Assembly: GCA_009694365.1 (NCBI GenBank)
Contig: SHVE01000002.1
Location: 124,001-188,000 of the forward strand
DNA from: Thermoleophilia bacterium
GTDB lineage: Bacteria; Actinomycetota; Thermoleophilia; Miltoncostaeales; Miltoncostaeaceae
Length of the DNA stretch: 64,000 nucleotides
Direction: 5' to 3'
Positions 16,730-24,789 of the stretch are shown piece after piece (within the stretch, counting starts at the first letter, position 1; every line of letters starts with the position of its first letter). Below the pieces are notes generated by a model. The model had not been told where the DNA came from. It searched no databases and saw nothing but the letters and a program-made list of their open reading frames with translations. The translations under genes and the position numbers were made by a program.

Positions 16730-17072
16730 ATCCTCCGAGAAACCCGCGATGTAGGCCCGCAGGTTGTCGGCCACGTTGCTGGGATCGTCCAGAACCTGCG
16801 TGAGCGTCAGCGGGGAGACGTTGTAGAACTGCTCACCCGCGACCGACTCGAGCACCGGGTCCAGATTCCCGAGCCTTCCCGTTCAACTCTGCGTGCCGGG
16901 CCACCACCTGATCCTTGGTGGGCTCCAGCACGCAGTCGAGGCGGCGGATCACAGTGAGAGGCAGAACGATCCGGCCGTACTCGTAGGGCTTGTAGTCGCC
17001 ACGCAGGAGATCAGCAACCGACCAGATGAACGCGGCATGGTTTCGAATCGTGGAGTCATCATTCGTACCCAA
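16730..17072 (-). pseudogene. hsdM: Type I restriction-modification methylase HsdM, N-terminal remnant with frameshift
   Basis: Starts at a TTG (17072) behind AGGAG. It reads NHAAFIWSVADLLRGDYKPYEYGRIVLP.. and RRLDCVLEPTKDQVVARHAELNGK, the N-terminal helical domain of HsdM. About base 16870 the homology shifts frame and goes on as NLDPVLESVAGEQFYNVSPLTLTQVLDDPSNVADNLRAYIAGFSED, ending near 16730. The SAM-binding and NPPF catalytic parts are absent, as are hsdR and hsdS. So this is the decayed edge of a lost restriction-modification system, next to tandem repeats and 1.5 kb from tRNA genes. Confidence 0.85.
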
Positions 17073-17208
17073 GCTGGATCTCCTCTTGCCGGGGACTGCA
17101 CGCTCGCACCTGCAGTTCTGGTCAGAACGCAGTCGACGTGATCTTGCGGATGAAGACAGCACCGAAACGCTGGGCGGAGAAATGACTGAGCAAAGTCAGC
17201 GCATAACG

Positions 17209-17236
17209 AGGAAGGGGCCCAGCTGGGCCCCTTCCT
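17209..17236. terminator. Perfect 28-bp palindrome
   Basis: A 12-bp arm starting AGGAAGGGGCCC pairs with its exact complement around AGCT. A short CTTTT lies at about 17243-17247. It could be a transcription terminator or the edge of a mobile element; both fit, since an hsdM remnant and tandem repeats flank it. Confidence 0.5.
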
Positions 17237-17244
17237 GAAGCGCT

Positions 17245-17337
17245 TTTCTCACTACTTGGGACGCTGATTTCTCAGAAACCTGAGACGGGGTCATCTCAAT
17301 CACTCGGGATTCCCATCTCATCTACTCGAGACGTCAC
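17245..17337. repeat. Four imperfect 23-24-bp tandem repeats
   Basis: Units about 17245-17267, 17268-17291, 17292-17314 and 17315-17337 share a core of TCTCA, five to seven variable bases, then a GAGAC/GGGA-like end. Some units are themselves inverted repeats (TCTCAG..CTGAGA). They lie just after the nrdJ stop. They are too similar to each other to be chance, and too diverged for a CRISPR array. Confidence 0.65.
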
Positions 17338-17338
17338 A

Positions 17339-20173
17339 TCAGCTGCAGCCCGAGGTGCTCCCGCAGTTCATGCACTTGTAACACGTGCCCGAGCGCACCA
17401 TGGTCCAGCCGCAGGAGCCGCAGATGGCGCCGTCCTGGTCGAGGCGCACCGAGAGGCCCGCGGTCTGGGCGAGGCCCATGTCCATGGAGGTCTGGTCCTT
17501 GGGGCGGGTGGCGGCCGGGGGGGTCTCCACCGTGGTCACGCTTGGAGCGGTTCCGTCGGGGGCGGCCGGGGTGTAGGCGCCGGGCATCTGCCCCTCGAGT
17601 TCGGCCCGCATCTGGTCGGTGATGATGCCCACCTGGCGCTTCTCGTCCTCGGTGAGGAACTTGGCCGAGAGCCAGCGCACGAGGTAGTCGACGATGGACT
17701 TGGCGGTGGGGATCTCTTGGTTGCCCGTGAAGCCGGACGGATCGAAGCGCATGTGGCTGAGCTTGTTGGCCAGGGTGGTGAGGGGCACCCCGTACTGCAG
17801 GGCGAGAGACATGCAGATGGCGAGGGAGTCCATGAGTCCGGAGACGGTGGAGCCCTGCTTCGCCATCTTCATGAACACCTCACCGGGGCTGCCGTCCTCG
17901 TACATTCCGACGGTGATGTACCCGTCGTGGTCGAGGATGCGGAAGTGGTGGGTGATGGCCTGGCGCTCGTCGGGCAGGCGGCGACGGAGAAGTTTGGCGG
18001 GGCTCGCCGCGGCGTCGGTGGCGGCCCGCATGTCGGCGGGGGAGTCCTTGCCGGTGGAGAGCGGCTGGGTGCGCTTGGAGCCGTCGCGGTAGATGGCAAG
18101 GGCCTTGATCCCCGCCTTCCACGCGAGGACGTTAGCGCCCATGATGTCCTCAGGCGTCGCGTCGTTCGGCATGTTGACGGTCTTGGAGATGGCACCCGAG
18201 ATGAACGGCTGGACCGCCCCCATCATCTTGATGTGCCCGCGGTAGTGGATGCTGCGCTGGCCGTTGGTGGGCGTGAATGCGCAGTCGAACACCGGGAGGT
18301 CGGAGTCCTTGAGGCCGGGGGCGCCCTCGATGGTCTCGTTCTCGTCGATGAAGGCCACGATTCGTTTGATGGCCTCCTCGTGGTAGCCGAGCTTTGCGAG
18401 GGCCTCGGGCACCGTGTTGTTGACCATCTTGATAACACCGCCGCCCACCAGGCGCTTGTACTTGACGAGGGCGATGTCGGGCTCCACGCCGGTGGTGTCG
18501 CAGTCCATCATGAACCCGATGGTGCCCGTGGGGGCGAGCACCGACGCTTGGGAGTTGCGGTAGCCGAAGATCTCACCGCGATCCACGGCGACGTCCCACG
18601 ACTCCCGCGCAGAGGCGAGCAGAGCAGCGTCGGCGACGCGGCCGTCGGGGATGTCCTGCGCGGCCCGGCGGTGGCTGCGGATGACGCCCTTCATGGCCTT
18701 CGCGTTGGGCGCGTACCCGTCGAAGGCGCCCATGCGCTCGGCCAGACGGGTGCTCATGGCGTAGGCGCGACCGGTCATGAGGGCGGTCACGGCGGCGGCG
18801 TAGCCCCGGCCGTCGTCGGAGTCGTAGGGCAGGCCGTGGCTCATGAGCAGCGCGCCGAGGTTGGCGTAGCCCAGACCCAGCTGGCGGTAGGCGCGGGCGT
18901 TCTCACCGATCTTCTCCGTGGGGTAGCCGGAGCGGGCCACCACGATGTCCATCGCCGTGATGAACACGTCAATGGCCTGCTCGAAGTCGTCCACCCGGAA
19001 CGTTCCGTCGTCGGTCACGAACTTCATGAGGTTGAACGAGGCGAGGTTGCAGGCGGAGTCGTCGAGGTGCATGTATTCGCTGCACGGGTTGGAGGCGTTG
19101 ATGCGGCCCGACACCGGGCACGTGTGCCAGCGGTTGATGGTGGAGTCGAACTGCAATCCGGGGTCGCCGCAGAGCCACGCGGCCTCGGAGATGTCCTTCA
19201 TGAGGTCCCGGGCCTTCATGGTGTCGACCACCTCACCGGTGGTGACGGCCGTGGTGTGCCAGTCGCCACCGGCTTCCATGGCGTACATGAACTCGTCCGA
19301 CACGCGCACCGAGTTGTTGGCGTTTTGGAACTGGATGCTGTTCCAGGCCTCGCCGTTCAGGCTCATGTCGTAGCCCATGTCACCAAGCGCCCACGCCTTC
19401 TTCTCTTCCTCGGCCTTGCAGTTGACGAACGCGGTGATGTCGGGGTGGTCGACGTTGAGGATGACCATCTTCGCCGCACGACGGGTGGTGCCGCCGCTCT
19501 TGATGGCGCCGGCGCAGGCGTCGGCACCGCGCATGAAGGAGATGGGGCCCGAGGCCTCCCCGCCGCCGGAGAGGCGCTCGCGGGAGGAGCGGACGGCGGA
19601 CAGGTTGATACCCGATCCGGAGCCGCCCTTGAAGATGATGCCCTCCTTACCGATCCAGTCGAGGATCGACTGCATGGTGTCCTCGACGGAGAGGATGAAG
19701 CAGGCGGAGCACTGGGGGTTCTCGCGCATGCCGACGTTGAACCAGACCGGCGAGTTGAACGCGGCCATCTGGTTGACGAGGAGGTAGGCGAGCTCGTGCT
19801 CGAACACCTCCGCCTCGTCGTCGGTGGCGAAGTAGCCCTCCTCCACACCCCACGACCGGATGGTGAGTACCACGCGATCGATAAGTTGCTTCACGCTGTA
19901 CTCGCGCTCGGGTGAACCGAGGGCGCCGCGGAAGTACTTCGACGCGACGACGTTGGTGGCGAGTTGCGACCACGCGACCGGCACCTCGATGTTGTCCTGC
20001 TCAAACACGCTGGTGCCGTCCCCGGACGAGATGCCCGCGCCGCGGCGTTCCCACTCGATGAGGTCGTAGGGGTGGGTGCCCGGCGTGGTGAAGTGGCGGG
20101 TGAGGCCGAGCGACGGAGCCGTCGGGGTGCTCGTGGACGTACGGGGGGTTGTGCCGACAGCGTCAGTCGCCAT
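17339..20173 (-). CDS. nrdJ: Class II (adenosylcobalamin-dependent) ribonucleotide reductase
   Basis: Reduces ribonucleotides to deoxyribonucleotides using a B12-derived radical, so needs neither oxygen nor NrdB. 944 aa, as expected. Landmarks: SPVWFNVGMRENPQCSACFILSVEDTMQSI, GGSGSGINLSAVRSSRERLSGGG, ..NPCSEYMHLDDSACNLAS, ILAPTGTIGF (LAPTGTIGFMMDCDTTGVEPD) and the C-terminal redox tail CGSCGW..CYKCMNCG. The ATG at 20173 overlaps the end of nrdR by 11 bases, so the two form an operon with the repressor first. The reading frame runs further upstream only through nrdR. Confidence 0.96.
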   Translation of the reverse strand: MATDAVGTTPRTSTSTPTAPSLGLTRHFTTPGTHPYDLIEWERRGAGISSGDGTSVFEQDNIEVPVAWSQLATNVVASKYFRGALGSPEREYSVKQLIDRVVLTIRSWGVEEGYFATDDEAEVFEHELAYLLVNQMAAFNSPVWFNVGMRENPQCSACFILSVEDTMQSILDWIGKEGIIFKGGSGSGINLSAVRSSRERLSGGGEASGPISFMRGADACAGAIKSGGTTRRAAKMVILNVDHPDITAFVNCKAEEEKKAWALGDMGYDMSLNGEAWNSIQFQNANNSVRVSDEFMYAMEAGGDWHTTAVTTGEVVDTMKARDLMKDISEAAWLCGDPGLQFDSTINRWHTCPVSGRINASNPCSEYMHLDDSACNLASFNLMKFVTDDGTFRVDDFEQAIDVFITAMDIVVARSGYPTEKIGENARAYRQLGLGYANLGALLMSHGLPYDSDDGRGYAAAVTALMTGRAYAMSTRLAERMGAFDGYAPNAKAMKGVIRSHRRAAQDIPDGRVADAALLASARESWDVAVDRGEIFGYRNSQASVLAPTGTIGFMMDCDTTGVEPDIALVKYKRLVGGGVIKMVNNTVPEALAKLGYHEEAIKRIVAFIDENETIEGAPGLKDSDLPVFDCAFTPTNGQRSIHYRGHIKMMGAVQPFISGAISKTVNMPNDATPEDIMGANVLAWKAGIKALAIYRDGSKRTQPLSTGKDSPADMRAATDAAASPAKLLRRRLPDERQAITHHFRILDHDGYITVGMYEDGSPGEVFMKMAKQGSTVSGLMDSLAICMSLALQYGVPLTTLANKLSHMRFDPSGFTGNQEIPTAKSIVDYLVRWLSAKFLTEDEKRQVGIITDQMRAELEGQMPGAYTPAAPDGTAPSVTTVETPPAATRPKDQTSMDMGLAQTAGLSVRLDQDGAICGSCGWTMVRSGTCYKCMNCGSTSGCS

Positions 20174-20798
20174 GGGGTGCCTCCTCGGCATCGGTGGTGT
20201 TCTCGGTGGTGTCGTCGGCCTCCACGCCCAAGCCGCCCGCAAGGGCGCGCAGGCGGCGGCGCGGCGCGCGGTCCTCGGTGGCGGCGGCGTCGGTGAGGAG
20301 TTCGAACATGTGGTCGTCGAGGGGTCGCTGGCCACGGGGGAGGGGGGGCTCCGTGGCCAGGCGGCGGAGCTCGTCGGAAAACTCGTCGGTGTCCTCAAAC
20401 TGCCGGTACACCGACGCGAAGCGCACGTACGCCACCGTGTCCACGTCCTTCAGCCTGCGCAGCGCGAGTTCGCCGATGGCGGTGCTCGACACCTCCTGCT
20501 TCAGTCGGTTCCGGAGGCTCACCTCGATGTCACGCACCGCGGACTCCAGGTGGGCGGTGGGAACCGGCCGCTTGTGGCATGCCCGGCGGAGCCCGGACAG
20601 GAGCTTCTCGCGATCGAAGGGCTCTCGGTCGCCGGAGCTCTTGATGACTACGAGGGGCATCTCCTCCACCCGCTCGTACGTGGTAAAGCGCCGGCCGCAG
20701 GTCTGGCACTCACGGCGACGGCGAATGGCGTCTTTGGTGTCCGGAACACGCGATTCCATGACGCGATGATCGGATCCCTCGCAAAATGGGCAGATCAT
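20163..20798 (-). CDS. nrdR: Transcriptional repressor NrdR with C-terminal extension
   Basis: Zinc-ribbon/ATP-cone repressor of ribonucleotide reductase genes; binds ATP or dATP and then NrdR boxes. The zinc ribbon is at the very start (MICPFCEG.., ..RECQTCGRRFTTYE). The ATP cone follows (VVIKSSGDREPFDREKLLSGLRRACHKRPV .. LKDVDTVAYVRFASVYRQF). 211 aa against about 150-160 usually: some 55 extra residues at the C-terminus are Arg/Ala/Asp-rich and look disordered. The ATG at 20798 is set by the zinc ribbon and by the TAGCGT box seven bases upstream. A NrdR box lies just upstream, so autorepression is expected. Confidence 0.95.
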   Translation of the reverse strand: MICPFCEGSDHRVMESRVPDTKDAIRRRRECQTCGRRFTTYERVEEMPLVVIKSSGDREPFDREKLLSGLRRACHKRPVPTAHLESAVRDIEVSLRNRLKQEVSSTAIGELALRRLKDVDTVAYVRFASVYRQFEDTDEFSDELRRLATEPPLPRGQRPLDDHMFELLTDAAATEDRAPRRRLRALAGGLGVEADDTTENTTDAEEAPHGD

Positions 20799-20805
20799 GG
20801 GTAAA

Positions 20806-20811
20806 ACGCTA
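20806..20811 (-). promoter_or_regulatory. -10 box (TAGCGT), leaderless nrdR-nrdJ promoter
   Basis: Seven bases before the nrdR ATG on the minus strand. The NrdR box begins 28 bases upstream of it, over the -35 region. Confidence 0.6.
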
Positions 20812-20838
20812 GGGGTGGGGTGTGCATCATGGGTGGGC

Positions 20839-20854
20839 ACACTACATCCAGTGT
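20839..20854. promoter_or_regulatory. NrdR box
   Basis: ACACTACATCCAGTGT is a 16-bp palindrome matching the known NrdR operator (ACAC-W-ATAT-type centre-GTGT). It lies upstream of the nrdR -10 box, where bound repressor would block RNA polymerase. A second box at the usual spacing is not evident. Confidence 0.8.
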
Positions 20855-20979
20855 GAATCGCGTTTCAAGCCACGGCTTCGCACCAATTGTTACGAAGTGG
20901 CCGCTCGGAGCGTCATTCCTCGCCTGAGCGTCATTTCCGTTCTCTCCGCCGGGATTCACGGGCACTCAGGCGAACTTGA

Positions 20980-20999
20980 GGAAACGCCATGGCGTTTCC
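20980..20999. repeat. Perfect 20-bp palindrome
   Basis: GGAAACGCCA joined directly to its complement. There is no loop, so it is better suited to binding a dimeric protein than to forming an RNA hairpin. Confidence 0.6.
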
Positions 21000-21110
21000 G
21001 GCTCCCAGAGTACACCCGTCAGCCACCTTGCCGCTTCGTTTCATGGCATCGTCCGTGGCAGGCACAGCCGTTGATGTGCGCCCGTGAATTGCCTTACCCA
21101 CCACCGTGCG

Positions 21111-21265
21111 GAACGACACGGTGCCGTGACCGGTGGGAGCGGTCCGTTCGGCGACCGTTTGGTGACTGACACCCTGTCCACAGGACGGATCCTGTGTGGC
21201 AGCCGTTTTCAGCCCCAGGCGTTACCGTTTCCGTGCGGAATGACACGAGGCTGTGACCGGTTACC
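21111..21265. repeat. Dispersed composite repeat, copy 1
   Basis: Two blocks, 21161-21191 (GGTGACTGACACCCTGTCC..) and 21224-21246 (ACCGTTTCCGTGCGGAATGA..), occur in the same order at 33374-33404 and 33439-33461. A shorter version of the second block is at about 21111-21135 (GTGCGGAACGACACGGTG..). Confidence 0.7.
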
Positions 21266-21312
21266 CCTGCGTCCGACCGACCTCCATCGTGACCCTCTCC
21301 CACCGGGCAGCG

Positions 21313-22032
21313 CTACGAGAGGAAACGCATCCGGGTGAGGGGCCAGTAGATGACCTCCGCCTGCCCGATGACGTTGTCACCGGGCGTAAACGCATTGCCG
21401 CTCTCCACCCAAATGTGGGCATCGCACGACCCCGGCCGGTTGTCACCCAGGAGCAGCACCTGCCCGTCGGGCACGGGCGAGAACGTCACCTCGTAGGTGG
21501 GGGTGATCGCACTCGGCACGACGAAGGGGTGGGCCTTCGCCTGCCCCGCTTTTTGCACGTAGGTCACGTATGTGACGTCGCCCTCGCCGAGGGCGTCCTG
21601 CCGTACGTCGTCGGGCCCGAACGAGTCCGGCGCGGTCATCCGGCGACTGGCCAGCGCGCCACCGGGGCGCAGATCGGGGTCGGGGTTCTGTGCCGAAATG
21701 GTCACCATCTCCACACTGACCACGTCACCCGAGGTGCCGATGACTCTTTTCACGAAGGGGACGTCGCCGGGCTCGCTGCATGCGGAACGCGCGGCGACGG
21801 TGGGGTCGAACACCACGATGTCCCCGCGCGCGATATCTCGCATGAGGTAGATGACCCGATTGGCGACCACGCGATCGGGTGAGCGGTCCCCTGCGAAGTT
21901 GGTGCCCTGGATCGCCGGGTACATCGAGTTCGTGGGGATCTCGTACGGCTTGGCCAGCGACGCCTGGATGACGAACGCCAGCGTGACCGCCACGGCCACC
22001 GGCAACACGAAATCCTTCACGAAGGTGCGCAT
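21313..22032 (-). CDS. lepB: Signal peptidase I
   Basis: Membrane-anchored serine/lysine protease that removes signal peptides from exported proteins. 239 aa with one N-terminal TM (about 8-27). Catalytic S36 (EIPTNSMYPAIQ) and general-base K95 (FVKRVIGTSGDVVSVE) are present, as is the box LLLGDNRPGSCDAHIW (family: GDNR/NSxDSR). The gene upstream ends six bases away, so they probably share a transcript. The many exported proteins in this window are its likely clients. Confidence 0.95.
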   Translation of the reverse strand: MRTFVKDFVLPVAVAVTLAFVIQASLAKPYEIPTNSMYPAIQGTNFAGDRSPDRVVANRVIYLMRDIARGDIVVFDPTVAARSACSEPGDVPFVKRVIGTSGDVVSVEMVTISAQNPDPDLRPGGALASRRMTAPDSFGPDDVRQDALGEGDVTYVTYVQKAGQAKAHPFVVPSAITPTYEVTFSPVPDGQVLLLGDNRPGSCDAHIWVESGNAFTPGDNVIGQAEVIYWPLTRMRFLS

Positions 22033-22038
22033 TAGGGC

Positions 22039-22503
22039 CTAGCCATCCGCCGGGGGGTTGCCGTCGTCACTATTGCGACGCGACACGACGGCGTAGGCGA
22101 TCGCGCCAATGAGGGCGATGCCGGCCGCGATGAGGATGAGGATGACCAGTATGGGTACGCCGCCTGCGTCGGGGATGACCTCCCCGGATGCGCTGGTCGA
22201 GGTGCCATCACCATCGACCCCGGCAGCGGAGGGGGCTCCGCACGGCTGATCGGGGCGGCGGATGTGCATCAGCTCCGCCTGATGGATGACGTCCACCGCT
22301 GCTCCGTACTGCTGCTGGTCGGGCCGAATGAGGGTGAGCGCCTGCTCGTACTCGGGTAGCGAGTAGCAGCCGTTGATCTGGCCGTTGTCCTCGTAGTCGG
22401 CGAGCACCTGCCGACCATCACCCAGCGCGGGCACGACGAGGACGCCCACCACCAACGCAATGAGGAACGACATGGCTACGCTGCGGCGGATGATCGTGGT
22501 CAT
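22039..22503 (-). CDS. Exported, C-terminally anchored protein of unknown function
   Basis: 154 aa. Signal peptide about 1-28 (RRSVAMSFLIALVVGVLVVPALG), an extracytoplasmic middle with two cysteines (NGCYSLPEYEQAL.., DQPCGAP), a Gly/Ser/Thr linker, then a C-terminal TM (about 116-140, GVPILVILILIAAGIALIGAIAYAV) with a short charged tail. Short proteins of this layout occur in Thermoleophilia without known role. Adjacent to lepB and read in the same direction. Confidence 0.75.
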   Translation of the reverse strand: MTTIIRRSVAMSFLIALVVGVLVVPALGDGRQVLADYEDNGQINGCYSLPEYEQALTLIRPDQQQYGAAVDVIHQAELMHIRRPDQPCGAPSAAGVDGDGTSTSASGEVIPDAGGVPILVILILIAAGIALIGAIAYAVVSRRNSDDGNPPADG

Positions 22504-22601
22504 TGAGTCGGCAAGGTACCTTCACCATCGGTGGCGAACAAGCGCCGTGGTAAAGCGGTGACCGCCTGACCCCACGATGGAACACCGCCCACACGCCGGT
22601 C

Positions 22602-24509
22602 GTGGTGGGCGCGGTACTGCTCGCCCTCTGGGCCGTGCTCACGACCCGGAACGGTGGGATCGACCTCGGCGATGGCCTCGCCACCCGTGGGGCCACCGCC
22701 GCCACGCTCGCGATGTTCGTTGCCGCGCCGGTCGCGGCATGGGCAACGATGCGCGCACGCCGGCAGGCGGCCGTGGTGTCGGGGCCGTCCCTGCTCGCCG
22801 TCCTTGGCACCGGCGGGCTGGCCGCATGGGCCGGGCTCTCCATCATTTGGGCGCTCGCTGGCGATCTGGCTTGGACCGAGGCCAACCGCGTAGTGCTGAG
22901 CGGGTTGGCCCTTGTCATCGGCATCGCCCTGGGCTCGCTTATCCCGCGATCGCCCCAACGCTTCGCCATCGGGCTCACCCTCGCTGCCGCCCCGGTCGTG
23001 GTGTACGCCCTCCTTGCGCGCTGCCTGCCCGAGATGTTTGGAAGCGACTACGAGCCATCGCGCCTCCAGTCCCCGGTGGGGTACTGGAACGCCCTCGCGC
23101 TGGTGGCGGTCATGGCGATGCCGGGGCTTCTGTGGTGGGCGTCGCGCAAGGGGGTGAGAAACCTCTGCCTCATCGGTGCCGCCACGGGCATCGCGGTTGC
23201 CATCACGGCACTGGTGCTCACCTACTCCCGCGGGGCGCTGCTGGCGTTCATCCTCACGCTGGTGATCGTGGTGGGCATCCTTCCCGGCCGGGTGCGCCAG
23301 ATGTCGGCGGTCATCGGTGGAGTCGTTGGGGCGACCTTGCCGATCTGGTACGGGCTCACCACGGATGCGCTCACCGACGACGCCCTCCTCACCAGCGACC
23401 GGGCGGGTGCCGGACTCGGGCTGCTCTGGCGCATCGTGGTGGGAATGATTATCGCCGGGGTGCTGGCATGGGCCCTGCACCGGGTTCTGTCGGGGAGGCT
23501 CACGCGACGACGGGGCGGTCGTGCCGTGCTCGTCGTCATGGTGCTGGGAGCGGCAGTGCTCGGTGGCTACGCACTGGCCGTGCCACGTGAGGTGGGTGGG
23601 TTCGTGTCGGCACGGGCGGCGGAGATCGCCGGTACCTCGTCCGGGCTCGGTAATACCCCGAGCCGCATGGGGAGCCTCGACACCAACCAGCGGGCGCAGT
23701 GGTGGGCGGAGGCGGCGAGGTCGGTGGAGCAGAGCCCGGTCATTGGAGAGGGCGCCGGGTCGTTCGCACTGGTGCATCTACGTGAGCGAGAATCACCCGA
23801 GGATCGCCTCAACGTGCGCCAACCGCACAACCTCGTCCTCGAGATCGCGTCGGGCCTCGGGGTCATCGGACTCGCCCTGTTCGCATGCCTCGTTGCCGGC
23901 ATCGCGTGGGCCGCGGTACGCGCATGGCACGACCGCGCACCGCCCGAGGTCGCGCTCCCCCTCGCGATTTTCGCGGCGTTCCTCCTGCAGTCGCAACTCG
24001 ACTGGAGTTGGACCGTTCCCTCGCTCACCATGGCGGCGATGGCGGCGGGTGGGATCATCATCGCCGTGGCCACGCCCAGTACAGCGGCGGCGATCCGGGT
24101 CATCCCGCGCTCGGCCATCGCGGGGGCGTGGGCGATCATGCCGTTCCTGATCCTCTCGGCGCTCCTGCCCTGGTGGAGCCAGGAGCGCGTGGCAGCGGGC
24201 AATGCCGCCATCGCATCCGGGCAACCGGCGGTCGCCAACGCGCGGGCGTCGGAGGCATCCGAACTCAACCCACTGGCCATCCAGCCGTGGCTGCTCAAGG
24301 CGCGAGCATCCGCACTCTTGGGCGACACGGTGGCAATGCGTCAAGCCGCACAACGGGCCACCGAGGTACAGCCCGCCAACCCCACCGGTTGGACGATCCT
24401 GGCAATCGCCTACGGAGACTCCCCCACCGGTGAGGCGGCATGGCGCCAGGTACTTATGCTCAGCCCATTCGACGCGCGGGCGCGAGCAGTACTTCAGGCC
24501 ATCGAATGA
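22602..24509 (+). CDS. O-antigen ligase/polymerase-like membrane protein with C-terminal TPR-like region
   Basis: 635 aa. About 12 hydrophobic segments, with a long external loop before the final TM group holding RAQWWAEAARSVEQSPVIGEGAGSFALVHLRERE.. and ..RQPHNLVLEIASGLGVIGLALF, the signature of the Wzy_C/O-antigen ligase family. After the last TM, about 100 residues (AAIASGQPAVANARASEASELNPLAIQPWLLKARASALLGD..) resemble tetratricopeptide helices. It would polymerise or attach lipid-linked glycans outside the membrane. GTG at 22602 is the earliest usable start; no ATG is in frame nearby. It stands alone here, away from the glycan locus. Confidence 0.82.
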   Translation: MVGAVLLALWAVLTTRNGGIDLGDGLATRGATAATLAMFVAAPVAAWATMRARRQAAVVSGPSLLAVLGTGGLAAWAGLSIIWALAGDLAWTEANRVVLSGLALVIGIALGSLIPRSPQRFAIGLTLAAAPVVVYALLARCLPEMFGSDYEPSRLQSPVGYWNALALVAVMAMPGLLWWASRKGVRNLCLIGAATGIAVAITALVLTYSRGALLAFILTLVIVVGILPGRVRQMSAVIGGVVGATLPIWYGLTTDALTDDALLTSDRAGAGLGLLWRIVVGMIIAGVLAWALHRVLSGRLTRRRGGRAVLVVMVLGAAVLGGYALAVPREVGGFVSARAAEIAGTSSGLGNTPSRMGSLDTNQRAQWWAEAARSVEQSPVIGEGAGSFALVHLRERESPEDRLNVRQPHNLVLEIASGLGVIGLALFACLVAGIAWAAVRAWHDRAPPEVALPLAIFAAFLLQSQLDWSWTVPSLTMAAMAAGGIIIAVATPSTAAAIRVIPRSAIAGAWAIMPFLILSALLPWWSQERVAAGNAAIASGQPAVANARASEASELNPLAIQPWLLKARASALLGDTVAMRQAAQRATEVQPANPTGWTILAIAYGDSPTGEAAWRQVLMLSPFDARARAVLQAIE

Positions 24510-24789
24510 CCGAGGGGGCACGGATGATCGTCGTCGGTTCCCCCGCGGCGATCGTCGGGGCTCATGCTCACGCGGGGACGCTGCGGGGCCACCGCTGGTC
24601 GGCAGCCGACGGCGGCGCAAAGCGCGCGGGCACTGACCGTGGATTATCAACGCACGCCGCCACACCAGATACCGCCTTGGCGCGGTGTCTCCCGGACACC
24701 GACCGTGGGTCATGGACGAAGGCTGCCCTCGCAGAGGGCCCGCCGGGTAGCCGCAGCCCTGAGGCGCGTCACCGAGGCCACCGCTGACC

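Larger units (their letters stand above)
20855..21312. other. 458-bp gap between nrdR and lepB with repeats
   Basis: No credible gene. It contains a perfect 20-bp palindrome (20980-20999, GGAAACGCC ATGGCGTTTCC) and one copy of the composite dispersed repeat described separately (about 21111-21265). Confidence 0.6.

Noticed and set aside
16487-16855. N-terminal extension of the alpha/beta hydrolase
   Set aside because: The first residues of the long frame belong to the hsdM remnant, and a ribosome-binding site and fold start support ATG 16486.
17245-17337. CRISPR array
   Set aside because: The units are imperfect, adjacent, and have no unique spacers; no cas gene is present.
17717-19915. Plus-strand 732-codon frame over nrdJ
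   Set aside because: Shadow frame opposite a clearly conserved class II ribonucleotide reductase.
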